The position numbers and the translations under genes are program-made. DNA of 64,000 nucleotides from Flaveria trinervia. Lineage: Eukaryota > Streptophyta > Magnoliopsida > Asterales > Asteraceae. The notes beneath the pieces were generated by a model, which was not told the DNA's origin, did not search any database, and saw only the letters and a program-made list of their open reading frames with translations. The stretch lies in contig CM046451.1 in the NCBI GenBank assembly GCA_025506515.1, positions 41,063,701 through 41,127,700 of the forward strand, in the 5' to 3' direction. Positions 1-11,070 of the stretch are shown in pieces. How positions within the stretch are numbered: the stretch's first letter is position 1; each line of letters opens with the position of its first letter.

Positions 1-767
1 ACTTCAGCTGCTGGAACTACACTTGCCACAAACCACGACGTGGCACCCGACAAAAATGGTGATGTGGTTGATGCTACAATGTGTAGAGGAATGATTGGAT
101 CCCTTATGTATCTCACGGCGTCTCGTCCTGATATCATGTATGTGACGTGTCTCTGTTCCAGATATCAGGCAAAAACGAAAGTCAACCATCTTATAGGTGT
201 GAAGAGGATTTTACGTGATCTAAAGAGTACTCCAACACTCGGGTTGTGGTATCCTCATGACGATGATTTTGGGCTTACAATGTATAGTGACTCGGATTAT
301 GGCGGTTGCAAAATGAATTACATGTCAACATCAGCAGGATGTCAAATCTTTGGTAGATGGTTAGTCACCTGGCAATGTAAAAAGCAGACCTCCGTTGCTC
401 TGTTAACATGTGAAGCTGAATACATTGCTGCTGCAAGTTGTTGTTCACAAATCATCTGTATTCAACAGCAAATACATGACTACGGTTTGCAATTTTCTAA
501 CACTCCTATCTATGTTGATAATTCTGTTGCTATAGCCGTAACAAAAAATTCAGTACAACATCCTAAAACTAAACACATCGAAATTAATTATGACTTTTAC
601 GTGACTGTTTTGAAAAACAATTAATCAATATGGTTAAAATAAATACGGATTTTCAATGCCCCAACCTCTACACAAAAGTATTTCATAAACCGAGGTTATT
701 CTATCTATTACAGGTTAATGGTGTGAAAAAGAAAAATGATGTGATTTTAGAGGAAGAAAATGCCTAG
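1..767 (+). pseudogene. copia pol C-terminus (RT tail and RNase H), broken
   Basis: Reading is open from base 1, so the gene continues off the window. It carries the GSLMYLTASRPDI block that links RT to RNase H in copia elements. RNase H motifs follow: the SDSDYGGCK acidic site, a degraded EAEYIAAAS helix (preceded by LLTC instead of the usual STTE-like residues) and KTKHIEI near the end. A stop at 622-624 interrupts it. A +1 shift restores the usual pol tail (VNGV block) to a stop at 765-767. Its closest relative in the window is the pol end of element R on the other strand. RNase H would remove the RNA template during reverse transcription; this copy is dead. Confidence 0.85.
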
Positions 768-1801
768 TCCGACATAGATAATTGCAAAAAGGGGTGAAGA
801 GCAAAATAAACACCACAAATGTCTACGAACAACCATGAAAATGAGCAAAGAACTTGGAAAAATGAAAAATGCAATCAAGCTAATAACTTATGTTGTTGGT
901 GTGTTATGTGCAAAAAGAAAATAAATCCTCTAACAAGAGATAGGTTGTGTGCCTCTCTACTGTGTGGTGGCACTTACCTGAGGATAAGCATAACCTAAAT
1001 ATTCTAGAATTCATTGTTGTTTGCATCTCTCTGCTATGCGATGGCACTGACCTGAGGCTTGGCATCTCTTTGAAAGCTCTTAGAATAGTTTCTTCTTGAA
1101 ATATAACCGTAAACCGCTCAAAAATATTCTGAGGAATGCTAATTACCATATAAGCGTGAGATCCACAAATGCTGGTTGAAAATATTAAACCTTAAATCAT
1201 CACCAATGTGTGTCAAAAATCTGTGTATGGATTTAATAGGACAAGCATACTGACAATCATGGTGAGCTGTAGTTCTTGAAAGTCAAAATCATTGTGTGCA
1301 TCTTGTAGCTCTAGTATGATTTTCTAAAATCGCAATTGACTCTTGGTCAAAACAAGAATCTATCATCAAAATAGTTTATTAAACTATCCAAAATGATTTT
1401 GATATACCTGTATGATTCCATAATTAACTGTACCAGAAATGATAACATATAATTGAAGTTGTGCTCTCCAGGAAGTAAAATCTATTACAAGTACTCAAAT
1501 AGGTTTAAATCCATCTCCAATAAAAAATACAAAAATCTATCTTGTTCTATTTTTTTTTAATTTCGAGATTTTTTATTTAACTGTTAGTTATTTGGTAGGT
1601 AAAAGTCGGACTATACATCTGGATTCATTCTGTGAATCACTCACTAAAAGGGGTCACGTCTGAGGTGACCAATCAGGTTTTAAGTTAAAAGGATTATCTA
1701 GAGTTAAAAAGGTCATGTCTGAGATGATCAACGGTCAAAATGTCTTACCTATAGTTAAAAAGTTAAGTGTTTGAAAGTTCATAAGGTCAAACTCATAAGT
1801 C
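768..1801 (+). other. Non-coding post-pol spacer of element L
   Basis: No coding sequence supported. The stretch is AT-rich and aligns by eye, inverted, to 56161-57726 of element R, which shows it belongs to the element. A short open frame on the minus strand (904-1149) is mirrored in R but runs antisense to the element and has no recognisable domain. Confidence 0.65.
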
Positions 1802-2190
1802 TTAGCCATTCCCATGACTGGACCATAAGTATGGACCAATCGCATGATTGGTCATGAGTATGAGCAATCGCACGATTGAACCATACGTATAGACCAGATG
1901 TACGATTGGACCATAAGCATGGATCAATCGATGCGATTGGATCACCGAAATCAACCTATTGCACGAATGGAGGTGACCGACTGAGTCTGTCGCACGATTG
2001 AACCCCAATCGCACGAATGGATGTGACCGACTGAGCTAGTCGCACGACTGAGCCCAGTCGCACGAATGAAGCGTGCTAATAGGTCCAGTCGCATGACTAA
2101 AGCAAAAATCAGTATTAATTGGGTGAAGTCAGTCGCACATTCTCATCACCCTTCAGTCGCTCCCAAATCGCACGAAAGCAAAGTTACTCT
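1802..2190. repeat. Array of degenerate GCACGA-type palindromic repeats (L spacer)
   Basis: Dense short repeats of the form AGTCGCACGACTGA and AATCGCACGATTG are spaced irregularly and separated by CATAAGTATGGACC-like filler. Each core is nearly self-complementary. The same motif fills 55840-56160 and 55183-55400 in R and about 51405-51545 in the R LTR. The motif is therefore shared between the LTR and the region ahead of the third ORF. Confidence 0.75.
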
Positions 2191-2216
2191 GCCAAAATTT
2201 GATTTCATTGATTTTG

Positions 2217-3303
2217 TATGATGATGACGATGTTATGATTGATGCTTATGCATGATGGTATGTATGATGTATATTATGCATCTATGATGATGTATGATTG
2301 ATGATGTGCGATTAATGATGTTATGCTTATGTATGTTTTGATCTGTTATGTTCCTTATTACGTATGATGATGTGACTTTACGTGATGTGATATTGTTAAT
2401 GAACGTAAAGTATTATCTTAACAAAGTGAAAGATTTAAGATAATGAAAGAGGAACATAATGAACGAATGCGTGTATTAATGAAAGAGAAAGTAATGAAAA
2501 GCCTTGCAAGCCTATGAAGGGAAGTTCACAACTCATTGAGAGTTGTTACCTTGTGTGTGTCTACAACGTGCGATTTTGGCTAACTCATAAGGGTTCATAC
2601 ACATAGTAAGAGTTCAGCCTTGGTGACTGCTCCAATAACGTGCGATGGCCTAATTACTATGTGTATATCTATATACAGCGTGCGATCTTGGCTAACCCAT
2701 AAGTGTTCACACACATAGGGGGAGTCTGTCCTAGTGACCACTCCATATGTGTGATACGTGCGATACGTGCGATAGGTGCGATACGTGCGATATGTGCGAT
2801 ATGTGCGATACATGTGATATGTGCAATACGTGCGATATGTGTGATACATGTGATATGTGCGATATGTGCAAAATGTACCAAATAAACAATGATGAACATA
2901 ATAATTATTACCTTGATGTATGTATGATGTGTGATCACGTGCGATAGTAATGAAAATCTTTTTAATGGATGGAAGGTAATGCAATGTTTTTATAAAACTA
3001 AAACTCAGTCAGAAACACTGAGTTTTTATTCATTTTCCAGTTGGCAGGTGAGCATTGCTGAGGATGGCGCGGGGCAGCTACTTGGAATTTTGGATGGCAT
3101 TCTATGTTTAATGTTTTTGCATTATAATACGAACGAAACGATGTTTTGAAATGAATGATTATATTAACTTGCAAAAACATTTATAATGAAATGGAAAGTT
3201 ATTTTAATGTTTCGCTACGATGTTTTATGAAGGTTAAATGTAATTATATGTTTTATGATTGATGATTGGCCAGCTGTGAGCGTCGAGGGAACAGGGCCTT
3301 ACA
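2217..3303 (+). repeat. Truncated Ty3/gypsy LTR (3' part, + orientation)
   Basis: The right end reads ...GGGCCTTACA, the reverse complement of the TGTAAGGCCC left end of the solo LTR at 3417. The two align over about 1 kb in inverted orientation, and the LTRs of element 4 are related. About 0.8 kb of the 5' part is absent, including the GCGCATGGGC repeat block seen in related LTRs. The left edge is fused to element L at about 2216. No coding capacity. Confidence 0.75.
2753..2878. repeat. 9-bp minisatellite inside the Ty3 LTR
   Basis: Fourteen adjoining 9-bp units of consensus GATAYGTGC can be counted, the last one degenerate. Because 9 is a multiple of 3, several frames stay open and give cysteine- or tyrosine-rich pseudo-peptides. 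These are artefacts of the repeat. Related LTRs carry only a decayed version (17908-17975 and 44190-44255), so the expansion is specific to this copy. Confidence 0.9.
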
Positions 3304-3411
3304 AAATTCAAAGTTTGACCAAAGATTAGAACTTTTCATAAAGAACAGTGAGAATGGTCAAAATTAGGGTTTGAATGATTTTTGTGAAATTTTGAAGTGT
3401 TTGTTATATGG
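3304..3411. other. Short unassigned stretch
   Basis: 108 bp between the truncated Ty3 LTR and the solo LTR. It should have been contiguous with 45992 onward before the solo LTR inserted. No feature recognised. Confidence 0.4.
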
Positions 3412-3416
3412 AAAAG

Positions 3417-3805
3417 TGTAAGGCCCTATTCTCAGGACGGTCATAGTTAGTCAATCATCACACGTAGAACATATAATTTACATTTACAGAGTCTAAAACA
3501 TTGAAGCAGAATAATTTTCAACCATTTCATATAATTATAATTACTTTTGCAAAATAATACATCATTATTAAGTTACAAGATATCATAGTTTGCATTATAC
3601 CACAAAAGCATTATCGTAACATGAAATGGATGCCATCCAAAAAAATCCAAGTAGTTTCCTCGTGCCATATCATTATTATCTTCCATTACAAGTCATCACT
3701 TTCCTTCGTTCATTCTTTCTTGATCAATGTCATAAGCATACCCCAACGTAGGCAAAAAGCAGGTACTGGGCCGAAGTTATCAGACTTCCATAATGCACTA
3801 GCCTG
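3417..3805 (-). repeat. Ty3/gypsy solo LTR, segment 1 of 3
   Basis: The plus-strand start TGTAAGGCCC corresponds to the terminal bases of a minus-oriented LTR. The segment is interrupted at 3805 by element 1 and resumes at 16264. The last five bases GCCTG are the target duplicated by element 1. About 60 bp at 3739-3803 recur at about 16307-16375, which is an internal duplication of the LTR with a period near 110 bp once element 1 is removed. The flank AAAAG (3412-3416) resembles AAAGG after 45987, an imperfect target duplication. Confidence 0.75.
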
Positions 3806-4157
3806 TGTGGACCAAAAGAACCAATGAGCCAAGATCAGAAAACCTCTAAGTCCCACATGGTATCACAACAACTGCTGAAAGCCTCATCAGCAGTTGACAA
3901 TGCTGAAGACTGCATCAGCTGAAGAACTAAAGTGCTGAAGTACAACAGCTGAAGAACGCAAGTGCTGAAGCTGAAAGACCAAAGTACTGAAGTACAACAG
4001 CTGAAGAGTTTACAAGTGCTGAAGATCAACAATGATGTACAAAGTCTGAAGACAAAGACTGAAGACATCAGCTGATGACATCTACTGAAGTCATCAGCTG
4101 ATGAAACACCTGAAGGTCAAAGTCTGAAGATCAAGTACTGAAGCCTCAGTAGTTTGT

Positions 4158-4279
4158 CACAACTGCTGAAGAGTACTTCTTCAGTAGTTGTGATATCAGT
4201 AGTTTTATATTTCTAGTTTCAGTAGTTTTATGTTTCAGTAGTTTTGTAAAACGACTGAAGAGCTTGTTCTTCAGTCGTT
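4158..4279. repeat. Two hairpins in the U3 of element 1
   Basis: Arms 4158-4171 and 4179-4192 are complementary at 13 of 14 positions around a 7-nt loop. Arms 4250-4260 and 4269-4279 are complementary at all 11 positions around 8 nt. Both stems contain ACTGAAG/CTTCAGT. The same stems recur in the 3' LTR and, with changed sequence, in the LTRs of element 2. Confidence 0.75.
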
Positions 4280-4440
4280 GTAGTTTCAGTAGTTTCTAAT
4301 CAGTAGTTTTATATTCTGTACTTAACACTGATATGTTCTCAGTAGTTGTGAACATTTCAGTAGTTTGTTAAGATTTAGTTATTTTGTAATAGATCTGCCA
4401 GTTGTCACTTTCCGTGATAACAGCAGTGATTGTTGCACTC

Positions 4441-4448
4441 TATATAAG
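4441..4448 (+). promoter_or_regulatory. TATA box of the 5' LTR (element 1)
   Basis: TATATAAG lies downstream of the repeat-rich U3, about 230 bp from the LTR end. It is repeated in the 3' LTR at 16030-16037. The genomic RNA probably starts around 4470. Confidence 0.65.
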
Positions 4449-4671
4449 GAGTGACAACCTATTGTAATAAGTGAATGATTTGAATGATTTGATTAGAAAT
4501 ATTCTATATCTATAAACATTCCTTGAATCAGAAATATATATTCTCTCACTATAACCGTATGTGCTCTTAATGCATACAAGTATCGATACTTGCTACAATT
4601 TGTCTAATCCTGTTCTTATTCCGCTGCTTTGAACTCTATACATCAAACTTGTGATCGCTGATCCTGTCAAA

Positions 4672-4683
4672 TGGTATCAGAGC
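4672..4683 (+). other. Primer-binding site (initiator tRNA-Met type)
   Basis: TGGTATCAGAGC follows the LTR end by two bases. This is the standard plant copia site complementary to the 3' end of initiator tRNA-Met. The last bases of the LTR (CTGATCC) can pair with GGTATCAG within the site. Confidence 0.9.
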
Positions 4684-4903
4684 AGGTTAATCATTGATCG
4701 ATCTAATAATTGATCATTGAAACTGCTATTCAAGATCTAAGTTTGATTGAATTAGCTTTTGTTTTTGCAAGAAACGGTTATAGAGATTGAATTTTCTGTA
4801 TTTCTGGTCATTCATCCTGAGATCTTTTCTTGGTTTTCATTGAGTTTGTTGTGGTCTGTGTAAAACTTTTAAAAGCTTGAATTAAATTGTTTTTGAACTG
4901 AAA

Positions 4904-6905
4904 ATGACTACTCCCTCCAATGATCCTCACAATACTGGTTCCTCAACCAAGCCACCAATGCTGGTTAGGAATGAGTATAACATATGGCAACGACGAATGC
5001 TCCATCACCTGTCTGTTAACAGCGCAGGTTGTTGGACATCAGTGGTACATGGTCCACACAAGCCTATGGTGAATAACCCGGAAACCAATCAAATGGTTCC
5101 GAAGAGGAGGGAGCAATACTCAGATGAGGATAAGAAGTTGCTTGAAATTGATGCAAAAGCCCATGGAATTCTGGCCATGGCACTGCCCAATGAAATCTAT
5201 TCTGGGCTAATGCATCATGAAACTGCCCATGACCTCTGGAATGCCTTGAAAGAACAATTTGGAGGAACAGATGAGGTCTTGGCAAATAATAGAGAAATCC
5301 TTGCCCAACAATATGAGACATTCTCTCATAGAAAGGGTGAGACACTGACTCAACAATTGAGCGGTTCTCTTGTTTGATCTCTGAATTAAAAATGGTCAAA
5401 CTTGAGTACACAAATATTCAGATGAATAACAGATTTCTCAGATCACTGCCTGAGAGATGGGACACATATACTATTGTCCTACGCTCCAGTGCAAGTTTGG
5501 ACAAACTATCTCTCACCCAACTCCATGGGAAACTGCTCACGTTTGAGAGAGAGATAGAACAGAAGAGAAAGCTGTCTTCATCTGGAAAGCTCACTGAAGA
5601 CTTTGTACCAGGCAACACTGCCTTGGTGGGTCATGAGTCAGAATATGCTTCATCTGAATGCCAGTATGATGAGCATATTAATTTCTCTTCAAACACTTCT
5701 GATTCTGCATTTGTGAGTGTTGATGGTCAGTTTACTGGGTGTAATAATGACAATTATGCTTCATTATGGATGATCTCAAGGGGATTGCTGATGATGACTT
5801 AGAAGAGATGGATATTTTGAGCCAAATGGCCTTGATAAATATCAGATCTCAGAAGTTCTATAAAAGAACTGGAAGAAAATCCCAGGACTCTCTGGCAAAA
5901 CCAAAGTTGGTTTTGACAAGAGCAAGTTGAGGTGTCACAAATGCCAAAGGCTTGGACACTTTGCAAGAGAGTGTAGATCAACTGGATCTAACTCCACTGC
6001 ACCCTTTGTGACTTTTCCTGGCAATAGTCAACAACACAGAGGGCAACATCCTGTCACTTCTAGTCATCATCCTCAACAACAATCTCCGCATATTTTGTTC
6101 CTCAGGGTCAAATGCCATATCCTTACCCTTTTATTACATGCCACAGTCAAATCAAGTTCAAGTTCCTATGGCACCACAACCTCATGCACTACCAGAACCT
6201 CAGCCATCCCAATCTCATCAACAAACTCAACCTCAACAACACAGCTTCTTCACCCCAGGAGTTGTTGACTGGAGCAGTTTACCAGATGACATGTCTGGTC
6301 ATGAACAACTGTTCTCGTGCTGGTCAACATGGTGGTGACAGTCCTTTTGGGAATCTAGCTCTTATGGCTTTGGAGTCTGCTGATACTTCATTTTCTAATG
6401 CCTCTACACCTCAGGTATCACAGGTATCCTCTGAGGCAAAAGCCAAATTATGTTCTGAACCATGCATAGCAGCATTTGCTTCCATTAGAGAAGCAAATGT
6501 AGCTTAATTAATAAGAACATTGAGCTAGAACAAATAATTTCCAAAAACAAAGCTGAGTTTGAGTCTGTGCTTAAAGATAAAAATGATGAGATTTATAAAC
6601 TGAAATGCCAAATAATTGATGATAAGGCTAGAGAAGAGGTACTTCTAGAGAAGTACAAAGATCTCAAAGAAACCCTTGCAGTTACCCAGGTAGAGTGTGA
6701 TAGATGGGTACAATCATGCAAAGGTTTTGAAATGCTTCTTAGTAAGCAATCTGCTTCCAATGTGAAGTTTGGCATTGGTTACAATCACACTGCTCCACCT
6801 ACAGATTTTACTCCAAGAGCAGAAGTAGAATCTGATGGTGAGAGTGATAACCAATCCATCACATCATGTGATCTACTTCTGATACAGCACAATCAGAAGT
6901 AGCAG
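4904..6905 (+). pseudogene. gag of element 1 (capsid plus zinc knuckle), frameshifted
   Basis: The start ATG at 4904 gives MTTPSNDP, matching element 2 (MTTLSNDP). The capsid-like core has the Trp-rich start (EYNIWQRRM) and the ALPNEIYSGL...DLWNALKEQFGG block of copia gag. A CCHC zinc knuckle (C-x2-C-x4-H-x4-C) is encoded at about 5929-5975. A Pro/Gln-rich stretch follows, then a predicted coiled coil rich in Lys/Glu (about 6567-6750). Compared with element 2, frames shift near 5359 and 5755, near 6100, near 6500 and before 6905. Gag would form the virus-like particle. Confidence 0.85.
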
Positions 6906-6922
6906 TCAGCATCAAGCCCTCT

Positions 6923-9247
6923 TTGAACCTATCAGCTGATGTTGATGGTTCAAATGCTGACACTCACATGATCAATGAGTTGATCAACTCAGGAGTTAAT
7001 TCTGAAGGTCCTGAAAGGACTAGAGAGCAGGATTTAACACCTGAAGTTCAAACTTCAACTGCTGTCAGTACTGAAGAGAAGAAAACTGCCAGTAGAAAGA
7101 GTTTGAAGACTACTAAAGAGGCAGTCAAGAAAGCAAACAATGCTTCCAAAGCATTGAAGAACAAGTCTTCAGTTGCTTCACCCTCTTTAGTTGATGATCA
7201 ACCTAAGATGAAGAAGAAACCATGTGAAGTATGTGGTTTGTTCAATCATCTTACAGATGATTGTTGGTACAAAAGAGGTTCCAAACTCAAACAAAAAGAA
7301 GAAATTAAAGAGAAAATGGTAAAAATGAAAACTGAGTTTGAGACCACATTTGTATCAGCAACATCAAATCCTGTAACCCTTAAGTCCTCAAAGAAATCCA
7401 AAAAGGAAGGGGTTAAACAGGTGACAGCTGAGAGTGCTCAGAAGAAGAAGGTGCAACATAGGAACTTATCAAACTCCACTGGCAATGTGTCTGATGAGCT
7501 GAAAGCTTTATCACAAAATCAGACACAGCTGGTTATGATGGTTCAACATCTGTTGGGTAGAGTTAACCAACTAGATGCTCCTATGTTGAAACCACAGAAA
7601 AGGAGGTCCAAGCCAAAGGATTCCTCTTCTTCACCATCTTCTTCTCTCAGGCTGTTGTTCCAAATAAACCTGTTAGTTTACCATCTATTGATGAGACCAG
7701 GCCCAAAACCAAAAAGGTTTGGGTCTCCAAAACTAACTGATTGTTTATTATTGCAGGGTTCTTCAACATGCCAAAGTAGCATCTGGTATGTAGACAGTGG
7801 GGGATCTATGCACATGACTGGGAACAGCTCTCTTCTTCATGACTACTCTCAAGGAAAGAAGGGATTTGTTTCTTTTGGCAATGATGCTAGGGGTTACATC
7901 ATTGGTAAGGGCTTTGTCTCCAATGGAGAAATCAAATTTGATGATGTTAATCATGTGGAAAATCTCAAGTACAATCTCTTGAGTGTCAGTCAAATGTGTG
8001 ATAAAGGCCATGTTGCTCTTTTCACCAGTCAAAACTGTAGGATTCTGTCATCCAAAGTTTTGCACTTGATTGACAAGGTGTTGGATGATCACACTCTCCT
8101 GAGAGCCAACAGGACAGGAAGAGTGTATGCCTTAGATCTTTCCAAGAAAATAGATCTCAAAGGCAATCCTTGCCTATTTTCCAAAGCCTCTTCTCAAGAA
8201 TCTAAACTGTGGCACAGAAGGCTTGGTCATGTTAATCTCAAAAACATGAATCAGCTTACCCACAATAGTTTAGTCAGAGGCTTACCAATAAAGGAGTTCC
8301 CTGTGATGAAACCTGCACTGCTTGTTTAAAAGGAAAACAGCACAAAGTCTCATTCCCTCCTATTGAAGTGCCTAAGTCCACTGCCTGCTTGCAATTACTG
8401 CATATGGATCTATTTGGTCCTGTGAGAGTAATGAGCATGGCAAAGAAGAAATACTGTCTGGTAATTGTGGATGATTACTCCAGATTTGTATGGACTTTCT
8501 TTCTACATTCAAAGGATGAGGCTGCTCAGAAGATTATTCACTTTGTGTTGTATATTGAGAAGCAGTATTCCCTTCCAGTCAAGTGTATTAGGAGTGACAA
8601 TGGAACTGAATTCAAATCATACACTTGATGACTTCTATCTTTCAAAGGGAATCAAAAGGCAGTTTAGCATTCCAAGGACTCCAGAACAAAATGGAGTAGT
8701 GGAGAGAAAGAACAGGACCCTCATTGAAGCTGCAAGGTCCATGCTGGCTGACTCTGGTTTGCCACTGACCTTTTGGGCTGAAGCTGTCAACACAGCTTGC
8801 TATGTGCAAAATAGAGTTTTAGTAAATCAGAGGTTGATGAAGACTCCATATGAAGTCCTCCATCATTTGGCTCCTCTGATTTCATTTTTCAAAGCATTTG
8901 GGTGTCCCTGTTTTATTCTCAACACAAAGGATCAACTCCATAAATTTGATCCTAAGGTGGATGCAGGGTATTTTGTTGGTTATTCATCTACTTGCAAGGC
9001 ATACAGAGTCTTCAACTGCAGAACAAAGATGGTTGAAGAAACTCTACATGTTAAGTTCAATGAATCTCCAAAGGACAAGATTCCACAAAGCCCTGTGGAG
9101 TTATTTGATTTGGACATACTGCAATATGTTCCTTATCAAACTCCTGCTGTTGCTCCTGTCAACAGTTCACCACCTGGTGGTACTGCTGGTGCTGATGATG
9201 ATGATGATTGCAGTACTCACCTCTTCAGGTTTAGTGATCAAGCCTGA
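6923..9247 (+). pseudogene. Gag C-terminus, protease and integrase of element 1
   Basis: An open run to 8329 holds a Lys-rich segment and a second CCHC knuckle (CEVCGLFNHLTDDC, near 7230). The aspartic protease has YVDSGGSMHMTG (catalytic DSG, near 7790). The pre-integrase segment carries LWHRRLGHVN. A one-base loss near 8290 shifts the frame into the integrase core: DLFGP near 8410, SDNGTEF near 8595 and, after another shift at about 8627, the glutamate in PEQNGVVERKN near 8690. All three D-D-E residues are encoded but not in one frame. The variable integrase-RT linker begins after about 9060, with another shift near 9240. Confidence 0.85.
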
Positions 9248-11070
9248 TTCAGCTAGACCTGATGTTCCTGTAGCTCCAGTAGCACCATCCACAACAAATG
9301 CTGATGAGATCTCTTCGAATTCAACTTCCTTTGAATTACCATCCACTGATTGGTTTCAAGGAAATGATTCACCATCACCATCTGTTACTGCTGAGCCTGC
9401 TACAAACACTTGCACAGATCTCATTGTGTATCAAGATCTGAAGAATCACCCTATGTCTCAAATCATTGGTGATATCACTGCTGGAGTATCAACAAGAAGT
9501 CAATTGTCAAATTCTGCTTCTATGCTCTCTTCATCAGTCAGCAAGAGCCAAAGAATTATCACATTGCTTTAAAGGACAATGGATGGGTTGATGCCATGCA
9601 GCTTGAGCTTCTTCAGTTCAAGAAACAGCAAGTGTGGGAACTGGTTCCTCTACCTCCAGGTAAGTGTGCAATAGGCACTAAATGGGTGTTTAGGAACAAA
9701 ACTGATGAAAATGGGCTTATTGTTAAGAACAAGGCCAGACTGGTTGTTCAGGGGTTTGCACAAGAAGAAGGTATTGATTATGATGAAACCTTTGCCCCTG
9801 TAGCCAGACTGGAAGCAATTCGATTGTTTTTAGCTTATGCTGCTTATCAAAACCTTAAAGTTTTTCAAATGGATGTCAAAAGTGCATTTTTGTATGGAAA
9901 AATTAAAGAAGAGGTTTATGTATGTCAACCTCCAGGCTTTGAGGACAATAAACATCCTAATTGGGTGTATAAGCTTGATAAGGCTCTTTATGGGTTAAAA
10001 CAAGCTCCTAGAGCCTGGTATGAGACATTATCAAACTTTCTTCTGGAAAATAATTTCACTAGAGGCTCCATAGATAAGACTTTATTCATTAAGAAAGCTG
10101 GGCAGCATAATCTACTTGTTCAAATTTATGTAGATGATATCATTTTTGCATCCTCTGATCCAAAGTTGTGTGATGCCTTTACAAAGTTGATGCAACAGAA
10201 GTTTGAAATGAGTGCCATGGGAGAGTTACAGTTCTTTCTGGGGTTGCAAATCAAACAAAAGGCTGATGGAATTTTCATTCATCAGTCCAAATACACAAAA
10301 GATCTTTTGCAAAAGTTTGATTTACAAAACTGTAAGCCTTGTTCTACCCCATGTGCAGCACCACACAACTGGATACAGATCAGAAAGGTAAAGTGGTTGA
10401 TGAAACACTTTACAGATGTATGATTGGGTCCTTGATGTATTTAACAGCTTCTAGACCAGATATTATGTTTGCTACATGTGTTTGTGCTAGATTTCAGGCT
10501 GCACCTAAAGAGTCTCATCTGATTGCAGTCAAGAGGATCTTTAGATATCTGCAAGGCACTCCATCTCTAGGTTTATGGTATTCTACTGGACATTCTGGTA
10601 AATTAGTTGCTTTTTCTGACAGTGACTATGCAGGGTGTAAGTTGACCAGGAAATCAACTTCTGGTGGATGTCAATTCCTAGGCAACTGCTTGATTTCTTG
10701 GCAGAGCAAGAAACAGACCTCAGTTGCTACATCAACTGCTGAAGCAGAGTACATTGCTGCTGCAAGTTGTACATCTCAGGTACTCTGGCTTCAAAACCAA
10801 CTTTTGGATTATGGCATTACAGAGACTAAGACTCCATTGTTAATGGATAGTGCTTCAGCTCTTTGCATTGTCAAAAATCCAGTCCAGCACTCTAGGACCA
10901 AACATATAGAGATCAGACATCATTTTATAAGGGATTGTTTTGAAAAAGGTCTGATTGATCCTAAGTTTGTGCCTAGTGCTGATGAGCTTGCAGACATTTT
11001 TACTAAGCCTTTGGATAGTTCAACTTTCCAAAACCTGGTGTTAAGGCTTGGTATGCTGCAGCTAGAATAA
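9248..11070 (+). pseudogene. Reverse transcriptase and RNase H of element 1
   Basis: The linker runs to about 9540, where a frameshift separates it from RT. RT then reads openly to about 10370 with [40 protein letters not shown] and the catalytic YVDD at 10127-10138. A shift near 10370 leads into RNase H, which keeps SDSDYAG, STAEAEYIA and the KTKHIEIR-like HIEIRHHF box. It ends at 11070 with the ADIFTKPL...GMLQLE tail. The polymerase domains are close to intact, so this is one of the least decayed pol regions in the window. Function: copying element RNA into DNA inside the particle. Confidence 0.9.

Larger units (their letters stand above)
1..2216 (+). mobile_element. Element L: 3' fragment of a Sirevirus-type Ty1/copia retrotransposon
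   Basis: The fragment enters from the left edge in the RT-RNase H region and runs through the post-pol spacer to about 2216. There it changes abruptly into Ty3 LTR sequence. It is the inverted relative of element R: bases 1-767 match the reverse complement of about 57727-58490, and 890-1160 match about 56830-57090. The spacer palindromes at 1802-2190 match 55840-56160. Its third ORF and 3' LTR are missing, so the right edge is a deletion or recombination breakpoint, not a natural end. The R equivalent of the breakpoint is near 55714, inside the predicted first exon of the third ORF. Confidence 0.8.
3806..4669 (+). repeat. 5' LTR of element 1
   Basis: Starts TGTGGACC (the 3' copy has TGTTGGACC, so one T is lost here) and ends CCTGTCA. 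Matches 15393-16258 nearly base for base, with scattered small indels. Rich in CAGTAGTT/AACTACTG, CAGTCGTT and CAGCTGTT words on both strands. Confidence 0.95.

Noticed and set aside
904..1149. Short minus-strand frame mirrored at 56966-57226 (MNSRIFRLCLS)
   Set aside because: Conserved only because L and R are copies of one element; antisense to it, with no domain.
2703..2984. Cysteine-rich and tyrosine-rich short open frames on both strands
   Set aside because: They are translations of the 9-bp minisatellite; the repeat keeps frames open. No start context or homologue.
4672..4683. tRNA gene at the PBS
   Set aside because: Only the 3'-end complement of a tRNA is present; no cloverleaf or A/B boxes.
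5929..5975. Independent zinc-finger gene
   Set aside because: It is the CCHC knuckle of gag, in order between capsid and protease.
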